The notes under the pieces are model-generated. The model worked only from the letters and a program-made list of their open reading frames with translations, had not been told where the DNA came from and made no database searches. Both the position numbers and the translations under genes were made by a program. DNA of 26,775 nucleotides from Clostridiaceae bacterium (GTDB taxonomy: Bacteria; Bacillota; Clostridia; Lachnospirales; Lachnospiraceae), in assembly GCA_018378255.1 (NCBI GenBank), contig JAGZXV010000057.1:1-26775 (forward strand). The letters run 5' to 3'. Every line of letters begins with the position of its first letter. Within the stretch, counting starts at the first letter, position 1. This document shows, in pieces, positions 8,390 through 15,510 of this stretch.

Positions 8390-9490
8390 TCACTCACATT
8401 TTATTAGTTTGTAATTATATTTTAAAAGCTGTACCCAGGCGTTATTTCTGGATTCTTCGTCATAAAATACGATTTTTAAAGCTCCTTCCCCATGTTCCCG
8501 GTTATGGTTGATGCCGATATTGCTGATGCTGATGCCCCGGGCGCTGAGAATTACAGACAAGGTGGAGATGGCGCCCGGTTCATCTGCAACATCTACCGTA
8601 AAGGAATATTCAGGAGCCACAGATCCCTTAGAGGAATCGGAAATGGAATTGCGGTACGTTTTTGAGGTATCAAATAAATGATAAACAGCCTGTTTATCCT
8701 GCTCCCTCAACTGCACTAAAATATTCTTCAGGGATTCAATATAGCTTTCCAGCATGGCTGCGATATTTTCTGTATTTGTCATGCAGATCTGTTCCCACAT
8801 CTCCGGGGAAGCTGAGGCGATACGTGTAATATCCTTAAAACCTCCTGCAGCCAGCCGTTTCATCATCTCTTCCCGGTTATCGGAATCCTTTACCAGGTTC
8901 ACCAGGCTGGATGCCACAATATGGGGCAGATGGCTGATAGCAGCCACAATCCGGTCGTGTTCTTTATAGTCCAGTACAATGGGAATGGCTCCGATCAGCT
9001 CGGCTACTGCAACCAGGCGGTTGGTGTCTTCCTTTTTTGATTTACTGGTAGGAGTGATGATATAGTAAGCATTTTCCAGCAGGCGGTCGGTGGAATTTTC
9101 ATAGCCTGTTTTTTCGGAACCGGCCATAGGATGTCCGCCGATGAAACAGGATTCCATACCCAGGGAAATGACTTCCTTATGGATATCGGTTTTGGTGCTG
9201 CCCACATCGGTGATGATGGCTCCGGGCTTCAGGTAAGGCCGGACAGCGGAAAGATACTGGGCATTATATTCCACCGGTGTGCAGAGAAATATCAGGTCAC
9301 AGGAAGTCAGGGTTTCATCAATCCCTTCCAGAATAATATCCACAACGTTGTCATTTTTGGCCTGTTCCAGTTTGGAACGGGTTCTCATATATGCCATAAT
9401 CCGGATGCATGGACAGGCACGTTTCAGGCCTTTGGCGATGGAGCCTCCTATCAATCCGAAGCCGATAAAACCAATGGTTAAATCAGTCAT
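8390..9490 (-). CDS. tyrA: Prephenate dehydrogenase with C-terminal ACT domain
   Basis: A 366-residue enzyme that oxidatively decarboxylates prephenate to 4-hydroxyphenylpyruvate, committing it to tyrosine. The N-terminal Rossmann domain carries GFIGFGLIGGS (residues 7-17). The catalytic region has GGHPMAGSEKTGYENS (His120) and ISHLPH (185-190), both family hallmarks. From about residue 293 an ACT domain is visible (FTVDVADEPGAIS, then ISNIGINHN), implying allosteric control by an amino acid, probably tyrosine. AAGGAGG precedes the ATG, which overlaps the aroF stop by one base (TAATG), so the two genes are translationally coupled. Confidence 0.96.
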   Translation of the reverse strand: MTDLTIGFIGFGLIGGSIAKGLKRACPCIRIMAYMRTRSKLEQAKNDNVVDIILEGIDETLTSCDLIFLCTPVEYNAQYLSAVRPYLKPGAIITDVGSTKTDIHKEVISLGMESCFIGGHPMAGSEKTGYENSTDRLLENAYYIITPTSKSKKEDTNRLVAVAELIGAIPIVLDYKEHDRIVAAISHLPHIVASSLVNLVKDSDNREEMMKRLAAGGFKDITRIASASPEMWEQICMTNTENIAAMLESYIESLKNILVQLREQDKQAVYHLFDTSKTYRNSISDSSKGSVAPEYSFTVDVADEPGAISTLSVILSARGISISNIGINHNREHGEGALKIVFYDEESRNNAWVQLLKYNYKLIKCE

Positions 9491-10503
9491 TAAAAATGCC
9501 TCCTTGAAAGATCTGCATAAGGTTTCAGTTCTTGTGTCAATTCCTCAAATGCCTCAAAGGTCAGGGACTGGGGACCATCCGAAAGAGCGCAGGCAGGATT
9601 TGGATGGACTTCGATCATCAGTCCGTCCGCTCCAACCGCGATTGCCGCTTTGGAAAGAGGGGCAACATAAGCGCGGACGCCTGTAGCATGGCTTGGGTCT
9701 ACGATGATAGGAAGGTGGCTCTTGCTGCGGATCACCGGCACGGCGCTGATATCTAACGTATTGCGTGTGGCTGTTTCATAGGTGCGGATTCCTCGTTCGC
9801 AGAGCACTACGTTTGAGTTCCCTTCGGACATGATGTATTCGGCCGCATTCAGCCATTCATCAATGGTGGCGGACAGCCCCCGTTTTAACAGGATCGGGAT
9901 TCCGGATTTTCCGGCTTCTTTTAACAGCTCGAAGTTCTGCATGTTCCGGGCGCCAATTTGAAGCATATCCACATAGTTAACCGCCGATTCTATGGCACGG
10001 AGACTGGTTACCTCGCAGATCACATTCAGCCCAGTGGCTTCTCTGGCCTCTTTCATATATTTAAGCCCTTCTTCTTCAAGGCCCTGGAAGGAGTAGGGGG
10101 ATGTTCTCGGTTTATACGCGCCGCCGCGCAGGAAGGTGGCCCCGGCCTTTTTTACCGCAAATGCGGTTTCCATCAACTGTTCCCTGCTTTCCACAGCGCA
10201 GGGACCGGCCATAATGGTAAGGGTGCCCGGTCCGATGGTGGTGTTGCCCACTTTGATTACGGAATCTTCCGGATGGAATTTTTTGTTGGCCAGTTTATAG
10301 GATTCGGTCACGGCCACAACTTTGTCAACGCCTTCAGATATTTCGATATTGGATCCGTGAAGCTTTGTTTTATCACCCACAACGCCTACGATCGTGACCT
10401 GGGCGCCTTTGGAAAGATGGACCTGAAGGCCTTTTGCTTCAATCAGATTTGTGACTTTTTTAACAGCCTCATCAGAGGCATTTGGTTTCATAATTATAAT
10501 CAT
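9490..10503 (-). CDS. aroF: 3-deoxy-7-phosphoheptulonate (DAHP) synthase, type I-beta with N-terminal regulatory domain
   Basis: This enzyme condenses phosphoenolpyruvate and erythrose-4-phosphate, the entry step of aromatic amino acid synthesis. The 337 residues comprise a ferredoxin/ACT-like N-terminal domain (about 1-70), as in the Thermotoga-type enzymes where it mediates feedback inhibition, and a TIM barrel with MAGPCAVES (98-106), RGGAYKPRTSPYSFQG (126-141), LLKRG, CERGIRTYE and DPSHATG motifs. GAGGG precedes the ATG at 10503, and a near-consensus promoter lies upstream. It is the first gene of the operon with tyrA and aroA. The N-terminal domain and the ACT domain on TyrA give the pathway two likely feedback points. 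Confidence 0.96.
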   Translation of the reverse strand: MIIIMKPNASDEAVKKVTNLIEAKGLQVHLSKGAQVTIVGVVGDKTKLHGSNIEISEGVDKVVAVTESYKLANKKFHPEDSVIKVGNTTIGPGTLTIMAGPCAVESREQLMETAFAVKKAGATFLRGGAYKPRTSPYSFQGLEEEGLKYMKEAREATGLNVICEVTSLRAIESAVNYVDMLQIGARNMQNFELLKEAGKSGIPILLKRGLSATIDEWLNAAEYIMSEGNSNVVLCERGIRTYETATRNTLDISAVPVIRSKSHLPIIVDPSHATGVRAYVAPLSKAAIAVGADGLMIEVHPNPACALSDGPQSLTFEAFEELTQELKPYADLSRRHF

Positions 10504-10544
10504 GTCTTTTCCCTCGTTTATGTTTAATTGGATTTATAGCTAGT

Positions 10545-10573
10545 ATTCTATACGAAGTCGGGAATAATGTCAA
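10545..10573 (-). promoter_or_regulatory. Promoter of the aroF-tyrA-aroA operon
   Basis: On the minus strand a perfect TTGACA (10568-10573) is separated by 17 bases from TAGAAT (10545-10550). The predicted leader is only about 35 bases, leaving no room for an attenuator or T-box, so control probably acts at the enzyme level. Confidence 0.8.
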
Positions 10574-10653
10574 CGCTTTATGCCGTTGAAGTTTAACGTG
10601 ATAAAGTGAAACCTGATTTTAAATAAATATGTTTACATATCAGATGAAACGGA

Positions 10654-11361
10654 TTATCTGAGATCCGCTTCAAACCGTTGGTATTCCTCCATCATATTTT
10701 CTATCATTCTATGGACAATTTGCGCTCCCTTTTCTTTCACAGCGCAGGATGGAGCACCTAAACATCCAGTATATTGCTTTGGCGGGAATTTAGCATCATG
10801 ATATAGATAATCTTTAAAATCACTGAACGGTATATCATACTCTTGTATTGCTTCCATCCGTACTTTGTCGGGATATAGAAATAAGGCTACAGAAGTCTCT
10901 GCTTCACAAGCATGTCTGATTGTATCCTGTTTTTGGAGTATATCCCTATAATCCACATCACCTAATTCAATGAGTTTAACATTGCTGCCATGGCCTGACA
11001 GGGCTTTTATATGAAATGGATCGCCATGATAGGTCAGGAGGAGAAAAAACGTAAAGCCCTGGTTAGTCCACCAATCGATAATCGATGATAGAGTATCATG
11101 CAGCGTTTTTTCTGTAATCGAGGCTGTGCCGGCCAGACCGCGGTCAAGTGGCAGATTAACCCCATAGTTAATAGTGGGAGCAATCAGCATTCTGGTTCGT
11201 TTTGATAATTCATCTGCCATATATTCGCAGACTAATATATCATTATTGAGCGGCAAATGATGGCCATGTTGTTCGCAAGTGCCTATTGGAATAATCAGTC
11301 CGCTATTTTTAGTTGAACAATATTTTTGTGCTTCAATCCAAGTTAAATGTTCCAATCGCAT
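10654..11361 (-). CDS. Creatininase-family (creatinine amidohydrolase-like) metalloprotein
   Basis: This 235-residue protein has the metal-binding start of the creatininase family, IPIGTCEQHGHHLPLNND (Glu30, His32, Asp41), and the later HACEAETS segment (150-157). The family's usual NGHGGN is replaced by TYHGDP near residue 112, which keeps the His but not the Asn residues. Family members hydrolyse cyclic amides or N-formyl groups (creatininase, FAPy deformylase) or process peptides (MftE in mycofactocin). No mycofactocin genes are nearby, so the substrate is unknown. GAGG lies six bases before the ATG. The gene stands alone on the minus strand. Confidence 0.85.
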   Translation of the reverse strand: MRLEHLTWIEAQKYCSTKNSGLIIPIGTCEQHGHHLPLNNDILVCEYMADELSKRTRMLIAPTINYGVNLPLDRGLAGTASITEKTLHDTLSSIIDWWTNQGFTFFLLLTYHGDPFHIKALSGHGSNVKLIELGDVDYRDILQKQDTIRHACEAETSVALFLYPDKVRMEAIQEYDIPFSDFKDYLYHDAKFPPKQYTGCLGAPSCAVKEKGAQIVHRMIENMMEEYQRFEADLR

Positions 11362-11389
11362 AAGGTCCTCTTTCTTATGATTTTTTACT

Positions 11390-11430
11390 GTTCAGGACGG
11401 CAGGAAACTCAGTGAAGAAAGGTGCGTCAA
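11390..11430 (+). repeat. Intergenic repeat, short copy
   Basis: These 41 bases, beginning GTTCAGGACGGC and ending GCGTCAA, match 35 of 41 positions of the sequence at 20850-20890 in the same orientation. The bases that follow (AAGATGA) match the far end of the long copy, so this looks like a version lacking the internal hairpins. It sits between the creatininase gene and its upstream neighbour. Confidence 0.7.
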
Positions 11431-11523
11431 AAAAGATGAGCTGCCCTGAATAGCTGCTCTTTTTAGTTTAGCAAAAGGCAGCAGACATCTCTATCTATTG
11501 ATTATTACGGTAATGAACATTAC

Positions 11524-11549
11524 AAAAAGGAGCTGCTGATGCAGCCCCC
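11524..11549 (-). terminator. Terminator of the small HTH gene
   Basis: On the minus strand GGGGCTGC, a 4-base loop and GCAGCTCC (11529-11548) form a strong stem with one G-T pair, followed directly by TTTTT. It lies just past the stop at 11557. Confidence 0.85.
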
Positions 11550-11556
11550 TTTCGTT

Positions 11557-11814
11557 CTACCGGTTATATATAATTTTTCGTATTGAATGTGCTGATAAAA
11601 AGTAATGGTCCGCAAGAGTATCAATGGATGTCCCTTGTGAGTATTCCTGTTTTATTTTTTTATTTCTGTTTTCTATTTCTTCACGATAACCGGATATTTC
11701 TCCCCATTGTTTGTGGCGGGCTGAGGGAACATATAAGTATTCCCCATCAACGTATTGTTGTAATTCCTTCACCAAAGATTCGGGAAGAATCTTAGATGCG
11801 TTTTGGTATTTCAT
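11557..11814 (-). CDS. Small CD3324-like helix-turn-helix protein
   Basis: An 85-residue protein beginning MKYQNASKILPESLVKELQQ. This matches my memory of the small clostridial CD3324 family, which is related to Mor-type transcription activators. The N-terminal part (about 1-45) includes QYVDGEYLYVP. The C-terminal part (about 55-85: YSQGTSIDTLADHYFLSAHSIRKII) looks like a helix-turn-helix. AAGGAGG precedes the ATG and a good terminator follows, so it is a monocistronic unit. Its long leader contains a peptide frame and overlapping inverted repeats, an elaborate control for so small a gene. The target genes are unknown. Confidence 0.75.
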   Translation of the reverse strand: MKYQNASKILPESLVKELQQYVDGEYLYVPSARHKQWGEISGYREEIENRNKKIKQEYSQGTSIDTLADHYFLSAHSIRKIIYNR

Positions 11815-11842
11815 GCGGGCTCCTCCTTAACTTAAATTGTTC

Positions 11843-11912
11843 AGGAAACAAAGCCAGCACATAAAGCGACTGTTTCCTCCATGCAATTGTCGCTTACTGG
11901 CTCTGCATGGAG
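11843..11912 (-). promoter_or_regulatory. Interlocking inverted repeats in the leader of the small HTH gene
   Basis: Three pairs of arms overlap. AGGAAACA (11843-11850) pairs with TGTTTCCT (11871-11878). AGCCAG plus AAGCGAC (11852-11870) pair with GTCGCTT plus CTGGCT (11889-11902). CTCCATGCA (11877-11885) pairs with TGCATGGAG (11904-11912). The order makes the structures mutually exclusive or pseudoknotted, as in attenuators. The two upstream arms (minus strand) lie inside the leader peptide frame. Confidence 0.6.
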
Positions 11913-11944
11913 ATGTGCATCATTAAATAGTTATATGTAATCAT
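11894..11944 (-). CDS. Putative 16-residue leader peptide
   Basis: A minus-strand ATG at 11944 opens a 16-codon frame (MITYNYLMMHISMQSQ) ending in TAA. The Shine-Dalgarno AAGGGGGTGA (11949-11958) matches the anti-SD at nine of ten bases with good spacing. The frame covers two arms of the leader's inverted repeats, so ribosome position would change RNA folding. No regulator is known to me with this peptide. It was found only by reading the leader and is too short for codon statistics. Confidence 0.55.
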   Translation of the reverse strand: MITYNYLMMHISMQSQ

Positions 11945-11985
11945 TATTTCACCCCCTTGCCCTCAAACTCATGTCATATAATAAT

Positions 11986-11991
11986 ATTATA
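11986..11991 (-). promoter_or_regulatory. -10 element upstream of the leader peptide
   Basis: A perfect TATAAT on the minus strand lies about 42 bases before the leader peptide ATG. The -35 region, 17-18 bases upstream (TTATGC), is weak, so an activator may be needed. Confidence 0.45.
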
Positions 11992-12094
11992 CCATCGAAT
12001 GTGATAGCTGCATAAGTATTTAAACCATGTTTTAATTAAGCTGTTTTTATAAGATGCCCCCAGTATAGAACGATTTCAAAACGATATGTTCCGT

Positions 12095-12123
12095 TTGATT
12101 GCATTCACCGGCTGCGGTATGAT
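12095..12123 (+). promoter_or_regulatory. Sigma-A promoter for the 142-residue protein
   Basis: TTGATT (12095-12100) and TATGAT (12118-12123) are separated by 17 bases, and the ATG is 53 bases downstream. Confidence 0.6.
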
Positions 12124-12176
12124 ATAGTAAACTGGTTGAAAAGCCGTTTAAAAAAATTAAAAAATGGAGCAGAAGA

Positions 12177-12605
12177 ATGAAAACATTAGAGGAATTAGAG
12201 ACTTGGCTGGAGGAGAATTGCTATTCTTTTCAGGAACTGACCATCGGACATCATTTTGCGCCTGAAGGCATTGTTATGGAACGGGTTGGGGACAGCTTTA
12301 ACTGGTGTTATTCCGAACGTGGGAATAAACGGGTTATGAAGTCATTTGATACAGAAAAAGGTCTGGTTGATTATGCTCTGACCCAATTAACCACTGATAA
12401 ATGGTACAGGGCTCACATCATAGCATTTACGTTCGATGAGGAAAAAATAAACGAGTTAGGTTCATTGCTGGAGCAGGAACAGATCGGATATGAGCGCAAT
12501 GATATTTTTAATTATTCCCGGGGTAAGCGGGCTTACCGGATTTTTGTTTTCGGAAGTGATATTAAAAAAACGGAACATTTCAGGGCAGAGTATATGTATG
12601 TTTAA
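12177..12605 (+). CDS. Hypothetical 142-residue protein
   Basis: I do not recognise this protein. It is acidic and probably soluble, with no signal peptide or membrane segment, and rich in aromatic residues (for example SFNWCYSERG near 40). The predicted order is helix (residues 1-18), beta strands (20-50), a helix near 60-72, then a beta-alpha-beta end (HIIAFTFDEEKINELGSLLEQ, YRIFVFGSD). This compact fold and size are like many immunity or small regulatory proteins, but no toxin gene is adjacent. GGAG lies nine bases before the ATG and it has its own promoter. The next gene starts 62 bases downstream. Confidence 0.75.
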   Translation: MKTLEELETWLEENCYSFQELTIGHHFAPEGIVMERVGDSFNWCYSERGNKRVMKSFDTEKGLVDYALTQLTTDKWYRAHIIAFTFDEEKINELGSLLEQEQIGYERNDIFNYSRGKRAYRIFVFGSDIKKTEHFRAEYMYV

Positions 12606-12667
12606 GGGGTATGTTTGCCGTGAAAATTAAATATTAAGCCGCAGGCCGCGGCGGAATCGAGGATTAT

Positions 12668-13741
12668 ATGTCAGAGAAAAAATTAGTGATTATAGACGGC
12701 TCATCCATGCTGTCCACCTGTTATTACGCAGTGCTTCCGCGGGAGATCATGTTTGCCAAAACGGAAGAAGAGAAGCAGAAACATTACAATAAAATCCTCC
12801 GGTCGGAAGACGGCGTTTACACCAATGCCATTTTCGGTATGCTCAAAATGGTGGTGTCGTTGATAAAGAAACAGAAGCCGGATTATATGGCATTTGTGTT
12901 TGATAAGACCAGGGATACGTTCCGCAGAGAGCTCTATCCGGATTATAAGGGCACCAGAACCGTAACCCCGGCCCCGTTAAAGGAGCAGTTCATATTGATG
13001 GAACAGATTCTGGAAGACGTGGGATTTAAAGTGTTATACAGCGGCCGCTATGAGGCGGATGATTATGCAGGAAGCCTGGTGATGAAATTCCGTGAACGGA
13101 TTCCGGTTGTGGTGATGACAAAAGACCATGATTATCTCCAGCTTGTAAACGATGAGCATAATGTGAGGGCGTGGATGGTTCAGGCAAAGCAGGAAAAAGC
13201 GGAAGAACTGTATGAAAAATATTATTCGGCTTATGGAATGACCAAAAAGGATGTAAATCTTCCTGAAAAAGTGTTTGAGTTCACGGCGGAACATGTCTTT
13301 GCAGAAGAAGGCGTATGGCCGGAGCAGATTGTGGATTTGAAGGGCATTCAGGGAGATTCCTCCGATAATATACCGGGCGTGAAAGGCGTCAGCAGCGCCG
13401 CCCCTCTTCTTTTAAATGAATACGGGACGGTGGAAGAACTGTATTCTGTGATCCACGAAGCGGAAACCGACAAAAAGGCGCTGAAGGATTTGCAGGATTT
13501 CTGGAAAACAGGTTTGGGAATCAGCCGTTCCCCTTATAAATCACTGACAAAAACAGGGGAAGAGGGGGAATTATGCGGTGAAGCGGCAGCGGTTTTGTCA
13601 AAACAGCTGGCAACCATCAAAACGGATATCCCTCTGGATTATGAACTGGAAGATTTTTCTGCAGAACTCTATCAGGAGGAACGGCTGAAAGGCTGGTGCA
13701 GTCAATTGAATATCCAGATAAAGTCAGTATTTGGAAAATAG
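12668..13741 (+). CDS. Stand-alone 5'-3' exonuclease (Pol I N-domain / FEN-like)
   Basis: The 357 residues match the 5'-nuclease domain of DNA polymerase I without the polymerase. Metal-binding acids are all visible: Asp10 in IDGSSM, Asp79 in VFDKTRDTFRRELYPDYKG, Glu129/Asp131/Asp132 in YEADDYAG, Asp153/Asp155 in TKDHDYL, and Asp230/Asp233 in GIQGDSSDNIPGVKGV, the helix-hairpin-helix region. Such enzymes remove RNA primers or flaps during replication and repair. A roughly 45-residue insert (about 165-215) separates the active-site and helix-hairpin-helix parts. GAGG lies six bases before the ATG. The HEAT-repeat gene starts just past its stop. Confidence 0.92.
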   Translation: MSEKKLVIIDGSSMLSTCYYAVLPREIMFAKTEEEKQKHYNKILRSEDGVYTNAIFGMLKMVVSLIKKQKPDYMAFVFDKTRDTFRRELYPDYKGTRTVTPAPLKEQFILMEQILEDVGFKVLYSGRYEADDYAGSLVMKFRERIPVVVMTKDHDYLQLVNDEHNVRAWMVQAKQEKAEELYEKYYSAYGMTKKDVNLPEKVFEFTAEHVFAEEGVWPEQIVDLKGIQGDSSDNIPGVKGVSSAAPLLLNEYGTVEELYSVIHEAETDKKALKDLQDFWKTGLGISRSPYKSLTKTGEEGELCGEAAAVLSKQLATIKTDIPLDYELEDFSAELYQEERLKGWCSQLNIQIKSVFGK

Positions 13742-13757
13742 GCAGGAGGTGTATCGT

Positions 13758-15335
13758 GTGTTATGGAATCATTTACAGAAAGAGCGTATCAGAAAAGCTT
13801 ATTATGACAGTTTGATAACCGCTATCGACAGGCTGGAAGAAGGCGGGCTTTCTTTCCTTCCGGCTGCCTACTGTGCATATGCTTATAAAGGTGAATCCGC
13901 GTATGATGATATCCGCCTGGTAAAACGGTGTGGAAGGGCCGTCCGCCTGCTGCTGGAACCATATACGGTACATCAGATGATCCGGCTTGGCGAACAGTTT
14001 CGCCAGTATACTTCTGTGGAGTGGAGCATTGACTGGCGAAAGGTAAGTTTGAAAGAGATCAAGGATCAATTTGAATCGGAAGAGGATTATAAATTTTCAC
14101 TGATTGTTGGCAGTTTTCATCCCAACGGCTATTTCCGGGAACAATGTGTCTGCAAAATGGCGGAATACCCGGGAACTCTTCCCTATATGATTTTAAGAAT
14201 GAATGACTGGGTCGGCAATGTCAGAAGCCGGGCTGTGAAATTGGTTGGCGAAAAGCTGGACCGATGCCCGCTTGAAGAAATATTCCCGTCCCTTATCGCC
14301 CTGGATAAAGTAAAGAGGTCGGGAAGGCGGGAGGACCGTGACCTGGCATCCATTGAAAAAAAGATTGCGGAACGCATGGAACAGGGTTTGAAAGACGTTC
14401 CGGTTTACCTGATTTTGAACTATGAATTTAATATACGTAAATGTATCTACCGCTATCTGTTTTCAGGAAAGCTTCTGGAACAGAAAAAGGCGGACTATCT
14501 GCTGTCCAGGGAAAAACACAGCTTTTGCCAGACAGTGATCATATCCGGCATTTTAAAGCATTATGACTGTTCTTTAGAGCAGATTGACAAATATCTGCTT
14601 CATAAAAGCGCCTGTGTCAGAAGAAAGGCTATGGATAAAAAATACGAACTTTTAAGAGATGCATGGACCGGCCTGGAGGTATTTCTGCTGGACAAGAACA
14701 GAGGGATCCGGGAACTGGCCGGGTTCATATTGGATCGGCACAGGGAATTTGATGTGCCGGGTTATTATATCCGCCACCTAAAGGATGAAAAGCCGGAGAC
14801 TGCCATTACCGGGCTGGCGGAAACGGGCAGCAGGGACAATGCACAGCTGATCATTCCATTTTTAAACCATTCAGATGAAAGGGTTGTAAAAGCGGCTGTG
14901 GGAGCGTTGGGAAGGCTGATGAAAGAAGAGGGGGAAGCTCTGTTTTGGACGTATTTGTTTGATCCGAGGATTCCGGTGTCTAAGGCAGCTTACCAGGCAG
15001 TCTGCAGCAACCGGATCCGTTATGGGGCGGAAAAACTGTACGAGTGCTGGAAAATGACCGGAGAAAGCCATGTGAAACGTTATCTGATCCGGCTGCTTAT
15101 GTTGGAAAACACCTGGAACAGTCTGCCCTATTTGCTGCTTTTATATCAGGAGCCGGAGACCGGGGAAATTCAGGACCGGATTTTGGCGGCGCTGCAATGC
15201 CGGAGCCTTTATACTTATATTACAAAGGAACAGGGGCATTTTATCACACATCTTTTGGATGAGTTTGGATGCAGGCTGCCCGGAAAGCTGGCAGATGAGA
15301 TCCGTTTTGACCTTAAATTCGTTGTGAAAGGGTGA
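13758..15335 (+). CDS. HEAT-repeat protein of unknown function
   Basis: I choose the GTG at 13758 (525 residues), which follows a perfect AGGAGG; a TTG at 13731 overlapping the exonuclease has no ribosome binding site. The protein is helical throughout, with no signal peptide or membrane helix. HEAT-like repeats are visible as paired helices with a conserved Arg-x-x-Ala/Val core: VRSRAVKLVGEKL, VRRKAMDKKYELL, IRELAGFILDRH, VVKAAVGALGRLM, VSKAAYQAVCSN. HEAT repeats serve as scaffolds for protein or nucleic-acid binding, as in the AlkD glycosylase, but no catalytic residues can be assigned here. Tight coupling to the exonuclease suggests a partner role in DNA metabolism, which is inference. Confidence 0.8.
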   Translation: MLWNHLQKERIRKAYYDSLITAIDRLEEGGLSFLPAAYCAYAYKGESAYDDIRLVKRCGRAVRLLLEPYTVHQMIRLGEQFRQYTSVEWSIDWRKVSLKEIKDQFESEEDYKFSLIVGSFHPNGYFREQCVCKMAEYPGTLPYMILRMNDWVGNVRSRAVKLVGEKLDRCPLEEIFPSLIALDKVKRSGRREDRDLASIEKKIAERMEQGLKDVPVYLILNYEFNIRKCIYRYLFSGKLLEQKKADYLLSREKHSFCQTVIISGILKHYDCSLEQIDKYLLHKSACVRRKAMDKKYELLRDAWTGLEVFLLDKNRGIRELAGFILDRHREFDVPGYYIRHLKDEKPETAITGLAETGSRDNAQLIIPFLNHSDERVVKAAVGALGRLMKEEGEALFWTYLFDPRIPVSKAAYQAVCSNRIRYGAEKLYECWKMTGESHVKRYLIRLLMLENTWNSLPYLLLLYQEPETGEIQDRILAALQCRSLYTYITKEQGHFITHLLDEFGCRLPGKLADEIRFDLKFVVKG

Positions 15336-15421
15336 GAAGTCCGCGAAACAGCTCAAAAAACCTCTATAATCGCTGGTTTTATGGGTAATTATAAAATTTT
15401 TGTATAAATTGCACATTATGC

Positions 15422-15450
15422 TTGTAAAATTCAGAAAAATTTAGTAGAAT
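15422..15450 (+). promoter_or_regulatory. Promoter of the EF-G-like gene
   Basis: TTGTAA (15422-15427) and TAGAAT (15445-15450) have a 17-base spacer. In the leader, GCAAACC and GGTTTGC form a small perfect hairpin (15474-15491) just before the AGGAGG. Confidence 0.65.
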
Positions 15451-15510
15451 ATCATCATAAGACTAAACTTGAAGCAAACCACCAGGTTTGCGCGAACAGG
15501 AGGAATGTTT

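Noticed and set aside
13731..13757. Earlier TTG start of the HEAT-repeat protein
   Set aside because: It has no ribosome binding site and overlaps the exonuclease, while GTG at 13758 follows AGGAGG.
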